A stretch of DNA of 12,457 nt from NCBI GenBank assembly GCA_002746365.1, contig NVWZ01000026.1:16704-29160 (forward strand), read 5' to 3'. The notes beneath the pieces were generated by a model. The model was not told the DNA's origin and did not search any database. It was given only the letters and a program-made list of their open reading frames with translations. This stretch comes from Thiotrichaceae bacterium (lineage in GTDB: Bacteria > Pseudomonadota > Gammaproteobacteria > SZUA-229). The first letter of the stretch is position 1. Each line of letters starts with the position of its first letter. The position numbers and the translations under genes were made by a program. Below are positions 5,023 through 11,720 of this stretch, piece by piece.

Positions 5023-7518
5023 ATGAATAAACCTGCCAAAAATATTCAAGCTGCCGTTAAACAAAAAGCCGATGATTCTTTTGTCGGCGAAGCAGTACGC
5101 GTGTCAGGCATCGTTCAAGGCGTTGGTTTTCGCCCTACTGTTTGGCGCATAGCCAATGCAGCGGCATTAAAAGGACATGTTTATAACGATGGCCAGGGTG
5201 TTGTCATTCATCTCTGGGGAAAAAGCAAAACCATCAATTATTTTATCAACGAGCTAAAAAACAATTTACCGCCACTGGCACGTATCGATAATATTCAACG
5301 CTCAATAATACATGTCGATGATGCACCTGAAGAATTTAGCATTACGCCCAGTGAACACAATGCGATACAAACCAATGTCACTCCTGACGCGGCTGTTTGC
5401 ACGCATTGCCTGGAAGATATATTTGATCCACAGAATCGCCGTTACCGTTACCCTTTAACCAATTGCACACATTGCGGCCCGCGTTTTTCAATCATTGAAG
5501 CCATTCCTTATGACCGTGCTAATACCAGCATGAAAAGCTTTGCGTTATGTGATGATTGTGCAGAAGAATACACTTCCCCAAGCGACCGTCGTTTTCATGC
5601 ACAACCTAACGCCTGTTATATGTGTGGGCCGAAGGTTGTCTTTGAACGTATTGATGATAGCGCGGTTTGTATGGAGAGCCTTTCTCAACTCGATGAAGTA
5701 GATGGTGCCTGCACCGTATTACAAAATGGCGGTATCGTTGCAGTAAAAGGCATTGGTGGTTTTCACCTTGCTTGCGATGCGACCAATGATGCAGCGGTCA
5801 TGCGTTTGCGTGATAAAAAACAACGTTACGCAAAATCATTTGCCTTAATGGCGCGTGATATCGATGTCATAAAACGCTATGCGAAGATTACCAAAGCAGA
5901 AGAAATACTATTAACCAGTGTTGAAGCGCCTATCGTGTTGCTAGAAAAAAGCGAACAGGCACCACCGGGCGAAAAAAGAAAATTTGGCGAAAAGGTAGGT
6001 ATCAGAGCCAATGATTTAATTGCCATTTCAGATCATGTTGCACCGGGTTTAAATGCGCATGGTTTCATGCTGCCTTATACTCCGATGCATCACCTCATGC
6101 TAAAACGCATGAACCGTCCGATTGTTTTAACCTCGGCAAACTTATCGGATGAACCACAGATTATAAGTAATGACGAGATTAAAAAACGTCTGAGTGAAAT
6201 ATCGGAGTATGTGCTCTGGCATAATCGCGACATCATCAATCGTGTCGATGATTCCGTGGTGCGCATCATGAGTGAGAAGCCTCGAATCTTACGACGCGCC
6301 CGAGGTTATGCGCCCGCACCCATTCCCTTACCACCAGGCTTTGAAAAAGCGCCCGATAGTATCGCTATGGGTGGTGAGCTAAAAAATACCTTCTGCCTGA
6401 TAAAAGATGGCAATGCGATTTTATCGCAGCACATGGGTGATCTTGAAAATGCATTTGCCTATGAAGACTACAAAAAGAACTTAACTTTATATACAGATTT
6501 ATTTCAACATAAACCAGAACAAATAGTAGTTGATGCGCATCCGGAGTATCTATCCAGTAAATTAGGTCGGCAACAGGCACAAGAAAATACCACAGCGCTT
6601 CATGTCGCACAACATCATCATGCGCACATTGCTGCCTGTCTGGCAGAAAACAATTACCCGCTCAATGGCGAACCCGTTTTAGGTGTTGCCTTAGATGGAC
6701 TCGGTTATGGTGGCGATGGTTCACTCTGGGGCGGTGAGTTTTTATTAGCCGACTATTACTCTGCTGAACGTGTTGGCACTTTTAAACCCATTGCCATGTT
6801 AGGTGGCGCAATGGCAATGCGCGAACCCTGGCGTAATACCTATGCGCACCTTATATCAGAAATGGGTTGGTCAGAATTAAAAATGAATTTCGAAGAGCTT
6901 GAGCTAATCAAGTTTTTCGAAAGCAAACCATTGGAAACGTTTAATGCCATGTTAGCAAAAGGCACGAACTCGCCGCTTGCATCATCCTGCGGTCGTTTAT
7001 TCGATGCCGTTGCCGCAGCACTGGGTATCTGTCAAGAAAAAGCACTCTATGAAGGTCAGGCGGCAATCGAACTGGAAGCCATTGTTGATTTAGATACCTT
7101 ACACAATGAAGATGAATTATTAGCTTACCCTTTTGCTATTCCAAGATTAGACAATCAATTACCGTACATCGAAGCACTCGCCATGTGGCAAGCCATACTG
7201 GGTGATTTAATTTTGAACACACCCAAACCCGTTATGTCTGCACGTTTTCATAAAGGACTGGCAAAAATTATTGTCACCATGATTAAAAAACTAACCACAC
7301 GAGATGAAGAACGGTTCATGCATAACGTGGCTTTATCCGGTGGTGTGTTTCAAAACAAAATATTATTCGAGCTTGTGGTATCACAACTTGAAAAAGACCA
7401 TTTTAATGTATTCACACATCAACAGGTTCCCACTAACGATGGCGGCATCGCATTGGGACAAGCAGTAATTGGTGCGGCGAATCACATCAAAACTAACAGA
7501 GAACTATCGGGAGAATAG
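5023..7518 (+). CDS. hypF: Carbamoyltransferase HypF, hydrogenase maturation
   Basis: HypF uses carbamoyl phosphate and ATP to carbamoylate the C-terminal Cys of HypE, the first step of cyanide ligand synthesis. The 831 residues show the whole architecture: acylphosphatase domain (about 23-110) with GVGFR37 and N55 as catalytic residues; zinc-finger region with four CxxC pairs (C126/C129, C148/C151, C176/C179, C198/C201); YrdC-like domain (about 225-415) with K-x-x-x-GG-x-H-LA (242-250) and the SANLS segment (371-375); and a Kae1-like domain from about 445 with the HHHAH metal site (531-535), LDGLGYGGDG (557-566) and LSGGVFQN near the C-terminus. Length is slightly above average because of a 20-residue polar N-terminal extension. 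No Shine-Dalgarno is visible before the ATG at 5023, seven bases after the previous stop, so translation probably depends on coupling to the NHL gene. Confidence 0.97.
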   Translation: MNKPAKNIQAAVKQKADDSFVGEAVRVSGIVQGVGFRPTVWRIANAAALKGHVYNDGQGVVIHLWGKSKTINYFINELKNNLPPLARIDNIQRSIIHVDDAPEEFSITPSEHNAIQTNVTPDAAVCTHCLEDIFDPQNRRYRYPLTNCTHCGPRFSIIEAIPYDRANTSMKSFALCDDCAEEYTSPSDRRFHAQPNACYMCGPKVVFERIDDSAVCMESLSQLDEVDGACTVLQNGGIVAVKGIGGFHLACDATNDAAVMRLRDKKQRYAKSFALMARDIDVIKRYAKITKAEEILLTSVEAPIVLLEKSEQAPPGEKRKFGEKVGIRANDLIAISDHVAPGLNAHGFMLPYTPMHHLMLKRMNRPIVLTSANLSDEPQIISNDEIKKRLSEISEYVLWHNRDIINRVDDSVVRIMSEKPRILRRARGYAPAPIPLPPGFEKAPDSIAMGGELKNTFCLIKDGNAILSQHMGDLENAFAYEDYKKNLTLYTDLFQHKPEQIVVDAHPEYLSSKLGRQQAQENTTALHVAQHHHAHIAACLAENNYPLNGEPVLGVALDGLGYGGDGSLWGGEFLLADYYSAERVGTFKPIAMLGGAMAMREPWRNTYAHLISEMGWSELKMNFEELELIKFFESKPLETFNAMLAKGTNSPLASSCGRLFDAVAAALGICQEKALYEGQAAIELEAIVDLDTLHNEDELLAYPFAIPRLDNQLPYIEALAMWQAILGDLILNTPKPVMSARFHKGLAKIIVTMIKKLTTRDEERFMHNVALSGGVFQNKILFELVVSQLEKDHFNVFTHQQVPTNDGGIALGQAVIGAANHIKTNRELSGE
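7507..7514 (+). promoter_or_regulatory. Ribosome binding site fixing the hypC start
   Basis: TCGGGAGA lies inside the end of hypF, five bases before the ATG at 7520. It confirms that HypC begins with Met-Cys rather than at in-frame codons farther upstream. Confidence 0.6.
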
Positions 7519-7519
7519 T

Positions 7520-7801
7520 ATGTGCTTAGGCATACCTGGACAAATTATAGAAATTACAGACGCAGAAAAAAAACTGGCGATTGTTGATGTGTCTGGCGTC
7601 AAACGCCCCATTAATATTGCTTGCATTGTTAACGAAGAACACGACGTTGAATCCTGCGTTGGCGACTGGGTGTTAGTGCATGTCGGCTTTGCCATGAGTC
7701 GTATCGATGAAGCAGAAGCGAAAAAGACACTCGATTTATTAATTGAACTAGGTGAAGCACAGGCTGAAATTATGGCTATGCAAAACTCTGGTTTACGATA
7801 G
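7520..7801 (+). CDS. hypC: Hydrogenase assembly chaperone HypC/HupF family
   Basis: 93 residues beginning MCLGIPGQI, the invariant HypC N-terminus whose Cys2 is exposed by Met removal and binds iron in the HypC-HypD complex. The central beta-barrel (about 8-60) ends in the conserved WVLVHVGFAMSRID (50-63), followed by a helical tail (64-93). An open frame extends upstream to 7469, but using it would bury Cys2, so ATG 7520 is the start. HypC carries the Fe(CN)2CO precursor to the large-subunit precursor. The gene starts two bases after the hypF stop. Confidence 0.96.
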   Translation: MCLGIPGQIIEITDAEKKLAIVDVSGVKRPINIACIVNEEHDVESCVGDWVLVHVGFAMSRIDEAEAKKTLDLLIELGEAQAEIMAMQNSGLR

Positions 7802-7813
7802 CGTCGACTATTT

Positions 7814-8536
7814 ATGAGTGATACCCCTTCACAATTAAAAGCACTTTACCCTTTTTTGCACGGCGATAAAAAAGATGCCGCGCGAGAAAATACTGCCCTG
7901 CTCGAATCAGTTAAACAAAAATCCGAGCATAGTATCTCAGTGAAGCAGGCTTTTTTTGAAAACAATGCACAGGCTGTTATCAATGCAGCACAAGCCATTG
8001 CACAAGTGTATTTAAATCAGGGGCGCATGTTAAGCATGGGTAACGGTGGTTCAAGTTGTGATGCCTCTCATTTCGCTGTTGAGTTTCAACATCCCGTCAC
8101 TGCGGGAAGACCTGCGCTGCCCGCTATCAACCTGGTAATGGATACCGCCATGATGAGCGCAGTGGCGAATGATATTGGTATTAAACATATCTTCGTCAGA
8201 CAACTGGAAGCACACGGTCAAAAAAACGATGGTTTGTTTGGTTTTTCAACCAGTGGCAATTCAGAAAACATCCTGGCCGCTTTTGACAAAGCAAAACAAT
8301 TAGGCATTACCACATTTGGTCTTGCTGGTGGTAATGGTGGTGAAATGAAATCAAGCGGCTTAGTCGATCACTGCCTTATCGTCGACACCGATTCTATCCA
8401 TCGCGTACAGGAAGTACATGTTGCTACGTATCATATCTTATGGGATTTAGTTCATACCTTACTCGCAGATCAACGCGGAAAATTGGGTGAACAACCTCAT
8501 AAAAACGCTAATAAATTAGAAAGGTCGTTATCATGA
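7814..8536 (+). CDS. SIS-domain phosphosugar isomerase, GmhA-like
   Basis: 240 residues; a SIS fold with sugar-phosphate loops GNGGSS (76-81) and STSGNSEN (145-152). The residues that in GmhA (sedoheptulose-7-phosphate isomerase) bind metal and catalyse are all present with the right spacing: H86 and E90, then Q199 and H207 in the VQEVH helix. This favours an active isomerase over a DiaA-like structural protein. It is longer than the usual ~190 residues, with about 45 extra N-terminal and 20 extra C-terminal residues. It sits between hypC and hypD, and its stop overlaps the hypD start (ATGA, 8533-8536), so it is embedded in the operon. No Shine-Dalgarno is visible before the ATG. No other lipopolysaccharide heptose gene lies nearby, so a cell-wall role is not supported by context. 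From general knowledge GmhA-like genes occur in some group 2a hydrogenase clusters; the substrate there is unknown to me. Confidence 0.88.
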   Translation: MSDTPSQLKALYPFLHGDKKDAARENTALLESVKQKSEHSISVKQAFFENNAQAVINAAQAIAQVYLNQGRMLSMGNGGSSCDASHFAVEFQHPVTAGRPALPAINLVMDTAMMSAVANDIGIKHIFVRQLEAHGQKNDGLFGFSTSGNSENILAAFDKAKQLGITTFGLAGGNGGEMKSSGLVDHCLIVDTDSIHRVQEVHVATYHILWDLVHTLLADQRGKLGEQPHKNANKLERSLS

Positions 8537-9699
8537 AATACGTGGATGAATTTAGAGATCCCGATAAAGCCAAAATGCTAATCAGCGAAATCATTGCGAT
8601 TACTGACAGGCTTGAAGTAACAGAAAAACACCCGCTGCAACTGATGGAGTTCTGTGGTGGGCACACCCATACTATTTTCCGTTATGGCATCGAGCAAATG
8701 TTGCCTAAATCCATTGAGTTGGTTCATGGACCGGGTTGTCCGGTCTGTGTATTACCCATGGGCCGAGTCGATGACTGTGTCGCATTAGCTGAACGACCTA
8801 ACGTCATTTTCACCACCTTTGGCGATGCTATGCGCGTACCGGGCTCGAAGAAAAGTTTATTGCAGGCAAAAGCCGACGGCGCAGATATTCGGATGGTTTA
8901 TTCGCCACTGGATTGTTTAGAACTAGCTCGAAAAAACCCGGATAAAGAAGTGATCTTTTTCGCACTGGGTTTTGAAACCACTATGCCCAGCACAGCCTTA
9001 ACGGTTTTACAGGCAGAACAAGATGGTATTAATAATTTCAGCCTGTTTTGTAATCACATTACCACCGTGCCAACCATTAAAGCGATTCTTGATTCGCCTG
9101 ATATGAAAATCGATGGTTTTCTTGCACCGGGTCATGTCTGCATGGTTGTCGGCGAACGTCCGTTTGATTTTGTCGCAGAAAATTATAACAAGCCACTGGT
9201 TGTCACCGGTTTTGAACCTTTAGATATTTTGCAATCTATCTGGATGTTACTTAAACAACTCGATGAAAAACGTAATGTCGTCGAAAATCAGTATGCCCGC
9301 ATCGTACCTGCTGAAGGCAATGCTCCCGGTATGGATGCCTTATCTAAAGTGTTTGAACTGCGCGAATTTTTCGAATGGCGAGGTTTGGGTTCTATTGACC
9401 ATTCAGGCGTGCAGATGCGCACAGAATATGCCAATTTTGATGCAGAGCAAAAATTTTCTGTTCCCAATTTAAAAATTGCCGATCCAAAATCCTGTCAATG
9501 CGGTGAAGTATTAAAAGGCGTTATCCGCCCCTGGGAATGCAAAGTATTTGGCACCCAGTGCAATCCGGAAACACCGATGGGTGCGTTGATGGTTTCAACC
9601 GAAGGCGCCTGTGCCGCTTACTACAACTTTGGCAACCTGGATGAACTACTAGGTAAAAGAGAGAAAAAAGCACAACAACAAAAAGTTGCCAACGCATGA
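8533..9699 (+). CDS. hypD: Hydrogenase maturation FeS protein HypD
   Basis: HypD, with HypC, holds the iron while CN and CO ligands are attached. The 388 residues include FCGGHTH (40-46), HGPGCPVC (65-72) and GFETTMP (146-152), all hallmarks. Cysteines C41, C69 and C72 coincide in number and setting with the conserved thiols of E. coli HypD. The C-terminal region carries the [4Fe-4S] ligand cysteines among C321, C323, C336, C343 and C360. A lysine- and glutamine-rich tail follows (375-388). The start overlaps the preceding stop, with AAAGG nine bases before it. Confidence 0.97.
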   Translation: MKYVDEFRDPDKAKMLISEIIAITDRLEVTEKHPLQLMEFCGGHTHTIFRYGIEQMLPKSIELVHGPGCPVCVLPMGRVDDCVALAERPNVIFTTFGDAMRVPGSKKSLLQAKADGADIRMVYSPLDCLELARKNPDKEVIFFALGFETTMPSTALTVLQAEQDGINNFSLFCNHITTVPTIKAILDSPDMKIDGFLAPGHVCMVVGERPFDFVAENYNKPLVVTGFEPLDILQSIWMLLKQLDEKRNVVENQYARIVPAEGNAPGMDALSKVFELREFFEWRGLGSIDHSGVQMRTEYANFDAEQKFSVPNLKIADPKSCQCGEVLKGVIRPWECKVFGTQCNPETPMGALMVSTEGACAAYYNFGNLDELLGKREKKAQQQKVANA

Positions 9700-9710
9700 A
9701 AACATTAGTC

Positions 9711-9720
9711 AAAGAGGAAC
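9711..9720 (+). promoter_or_regulatory. Ribosome binding site fixing the hypE start
   Basis: AAAGAGGAAC places GAGG seven bases before the ATG at 9725. The frame is open farther upstream to 9686, inside hypD, but those codons carry no HypE-like sequence. Confidence 0.6.
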
Positions 9721-9724
9721 AATC

Positions 9725-10792
9725 ATGAGTTCTGCAGTAGCCAATATACGTCAACGCAGTGGAATATGTCGCGCTAAAACGATCACCATGGCACACGGCA
9801 GTGGTGGCAAAGCGATGCGTGATTTAATTGATGATGTTTTCGTTACTGCCTTTGATAACGAAGAATTAAATAAACTTGAAGACCAGGCAAGATTTGATTT
9901 AAGCGCACTAATGGACAAAGGCGATCGTCTTGCCATGACCACCGATTCGTATGTTGTCGACCCGCTGTTTTTCCCCGGCGGTGATATAGGTAAGCTAGCT
10001 ATTACCGGTACGGTTAACGATCTTGCTGTGGGTGGCGCAATCCCTTTATATCTAACTTGCGGCATGATTATTGAAGAAGGCATGTTAGTCGAAGACCTGC
10101 GACGAATTGCACAATCGATGCGTAAAACAGCGGATGAAGCCGGTGTAAAAATTGTTACCGGTGATACCAAAGTAGTACCTCGTGGCGCAGCCGACAAGTT
10201 ATTCATTAATACCGCAGGCATTGGTGTGATTCCTACCGGTATCAATATTGGAACACATCGAGCCCAGCCTGGTGACGTGGTGTTAATCAACGGTTATGTG
10301 GGTGATCACGGGGCGGCTATCGTCGATGCGCGCGGTGAAATGGCACTAGAGAACACTATAGAAACCGACTGCCAACCGCTCAACTCACTGATACAAAGCA
10401 TGCTCGAAGTGTGTCCAGACATTCATTGCATGCGCGATGCGACACGCGGTGGTATTGCCACTGTACTGAACGAATTTGCCCAAGGCAGTAATACCTGTAT
10501 CCGACTCGATGAAAATGCATTGCCGGTTCGTAATGAAGTACGCGGCATGTGTGAAATCCTAGGCCTTGATCCTTTATACCTTGCCAACGAAGGCAAAGTC
10601 GTCGCCATCGTACCGGCCGATGCGGCTGAAAAAACATTAGCCGCTATGCGTGAACACCCTGCTGGTTTAGATAGCGCAATCATCGCCGAAGTTACCGACA
10701 AACCCGAATCAACGGTCATTCTTTCAACTAGCTTTGGCGGTCATCGAATCGTCGATATGTTAGTTGGCGAACAACTGCCTCGCATCTGCTAA
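9725..10792 (+). CDS. hypE: Carbamoyl dehydratase HypE
   Basis: HypE accepts the carbamoyl group from HypF on its terminal Cys and dehydrates it with ATP to a thiocyanate, the source of the CN ligands. 355 residues from ATG 9725. The N-terminal ATP-binding part shows MAHGSGGKAM (22-31) and the TDSYVVDPLFFPGGDIG block, followed by GTVNDLAVGGA and the GDTKVV loop of the PurM/SelD fold. The C-terminal half carries RDATRGGIATVLNE. The protein ends in PRIC, giving the essential C-terminal Cys355. The stop codon overlaps the next start by one base (TAATG, 10790-10794). Confidence 0.97.
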   Translation: MSSAVANIRQRSGICRAKTITMAHGSGGKAMRDLIDDVFVTAFDNEELNKLEDQARFDLSALMDKGDRLAMTTDSYVVDPLFFPGGDIGKLAITGTVNDLAVGGAIPLYLTCGMIIEEGMLVEDLRRIAQSMRKTADEAGVKIVTGDTKVVPRGAADKLFINTAGIGVIPTGINIGTHRAQPGDVVLINGYVGDHGAAIVDARGEMALENTIETDCQPLNSLIQSMLEVCPDIHCMRDATRGGIATVLNEFAQGSNTCIRLDENALPVRNEVRGMCEILGLDPLYLANEGKVVAIVPADAAEKTLAAMREHPAGLDSAIIAEVTDKPESTVILSTSFGGHRIVDMLVGEQLPRIC

Positions 10793-11397
10793 TGACTAAC
10801 ACCAGCAAAAATTCGGCCACGGTGTCAGTAAAAGAAGACACCAGCATCAGCATCATGAGTAAGGATGAGATTATCAGCATCGATTACACTGAACTGGAGA
10901 ATTATCATAAAGGTGATTCATGGTTTGGCTGTAGCGTCGGTTTTCGCGCCATGCAGGCAGCAGCAAACGTCTGTACTCAGATGTCCATCTGGTCACGTGA
11001 CAATCTGACTATCGTTAGCGGGCACCCAGGCCCAGGTGTGAAAGACGCCATAGAATTAATAACGCATTGTGTGTCATCAAAACGTTTTCGTTTACTCGAT
11101 GATACGCCTACCGAAGACTGTAGTCGTGGCATGAAGTTTGAGTGGTGGGTGAGCAATGGTCGTATTACGGTACATGTGAAGTTACATGATAACTTCGTAC
11201 CAGAAACGTTTTACAGCCTTCTCGACAGATTAAATTCTGACCATGAAAAAGACAGTGACCGAGATAGTTTCGACCAACATAAAAATGATTTGAGCTATCA
11301 ACTCTGGCATCAGCCTTTAGACAAATTGTTTAACGTAGAAGTGCTCTCTACACCACTGAGCCCAGGTGAACTACCAGAAGGCTTAACCGATGCATGA
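10792..11397 (+). CDS. Unrecognised protein between hypE and hypA, possibly FmdE-like
   Basis: 201 residues, soluble, no signal peptide. Residues 37-57 (NYHKGDSWFGC then SVGFRAMQAA) and 72-95 (SGHPGPGVKDAIELIT, then HC) loosely resemble the FmdE domain found in formylmethanofuran dehydrogenase subunit E and related metal-binding proteins, which have an HG-x-x-CPG motif and a later C-x-x-DAI segment. Here the motif is altered (H39, then C47). Candidate metal ligands are H39, C47, H78, H92, C93 and C110. The last 50 residues are charged (HEKDSDRDSFDQHK, 151-164). The start at 10792 overlaps the hypE stop; an internal ATG at 10855 (Met22) is an alternative. The stop overlaps hypA by eight bases. 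Embedding in the hyp genes suggests a role in metal-site maturation or hydrogenase quality control, which is inference. The family assignment is weak. Confidence 0.8.
   Translation: MTNTSKNSATVSVKEDTSISIMSKDEIISIDYTELENYHKGDSWFGCSVGFRAMQAAANVCTQMSIWSRDNLTIVSGHPGPGVKDAIELITHCVSSKRFRLLDDTPTEDCSRGMKFEWWVSNGRITVHVKLHDNFVPETFYSLLDRLNSDHEKDSDRDSFDQHKNDLSYQLWHQPLDKLFNVEVLSTPLSPGELPEGLTDA
11376..11381 (+). promoter_or_regulatory. Ribosome binding site for hypA inside the upstream gene
   Basis: AGAAGG lies eight bases before the ATG at 11390 and within the preceding coding region, consistent with coupled translation across the eight-base overlap. Confidence 0.5.
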
Positions 11398-11719
11398 ACT
11401 GGGCATCACAAGAAATATTGTCGCCATCGTTACAGAACACGCCGGTGACAAATTGGTAAAACGCGTGGCAATCGACATCGGAAAACTTTCGGCGATCATG
11501 CCCGAATCGATTCGATTTTGTTTCGATGTGTGCAGCAAAGATACGCCACTGGAACAAGCTACGCTGGAAATAAATGAAATACCCGGACTGGGCCGTTGCG
11601 AAGAATGCGGTGCAGAAATAGAACTGAAACAATTATTTGGCCAGTGCCATTGCGGCTGTAAACGAATCACCTGCATTGCTGGCGAAGATATGAAAATTAA
11701 AGAAATGGAGGTATATTGA
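11390..11719 (+). CDS. hypA: Nickel metallochaperone HypA
   Basis: HypA works with HypB to insert nickel into the hydrogenase large subunit. The 109 residues begin MHELGIT; the N-terminal amine, His2 and Glu3 form the usual nickel site. The zinc domain spans about 68-96 with C70-x-x-C73, but the second half reads C86-H-C88-G-C90 rather than the common C-x-x-C, with Gly89 where the fourth cysteine normally lies. Another Cys (C95) is close. The tail KIKEMEV is typical of the family. It overlaps the preceding gene by eight bases and ends one base before hypB. Confidence 0.94.
   Translation: MHELGITRNIVAIVTEHAGDKLVKRVAIDIGKLSAIMPESIRFCFDVCSKDTPLEQATLEINEIPGLGRCEECGAEIELKQLFGQCHCGCKRITCIAGEDMKIKEMEVY
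11707..11711 (+). promoter_or_regulatory. Strong ribosome binding site for hypB
   Basis: GGAGG, inside the last codons of hypA, lies nine bases before the ATG at 11721. This is the best Shine-Dalgarno in the window and may raise HypB output relative to its neighbours. Confidence 0.65.
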
Positions 11720-11720
11720 T

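Noticed and set aside
7469..7519. Upstream extension of hypC
   Set aside because: The invariant MCLGIP N-terminus and the ribosome binding site place the start at 7520. An extension would hide the essential Cys2.
9686..9724. Upstream extension of hypE
   Set aside because: The extra 13 residues overlap hypD in another frame, and GAGG at the right distance supports the ATG at 9725.
9751..10290. 179-codon open frame on the minus strand
   Set aside because: It lies wholly inside hypE, which has clear motifs and a ribosome binding site. The antisense frame shows no family signature.
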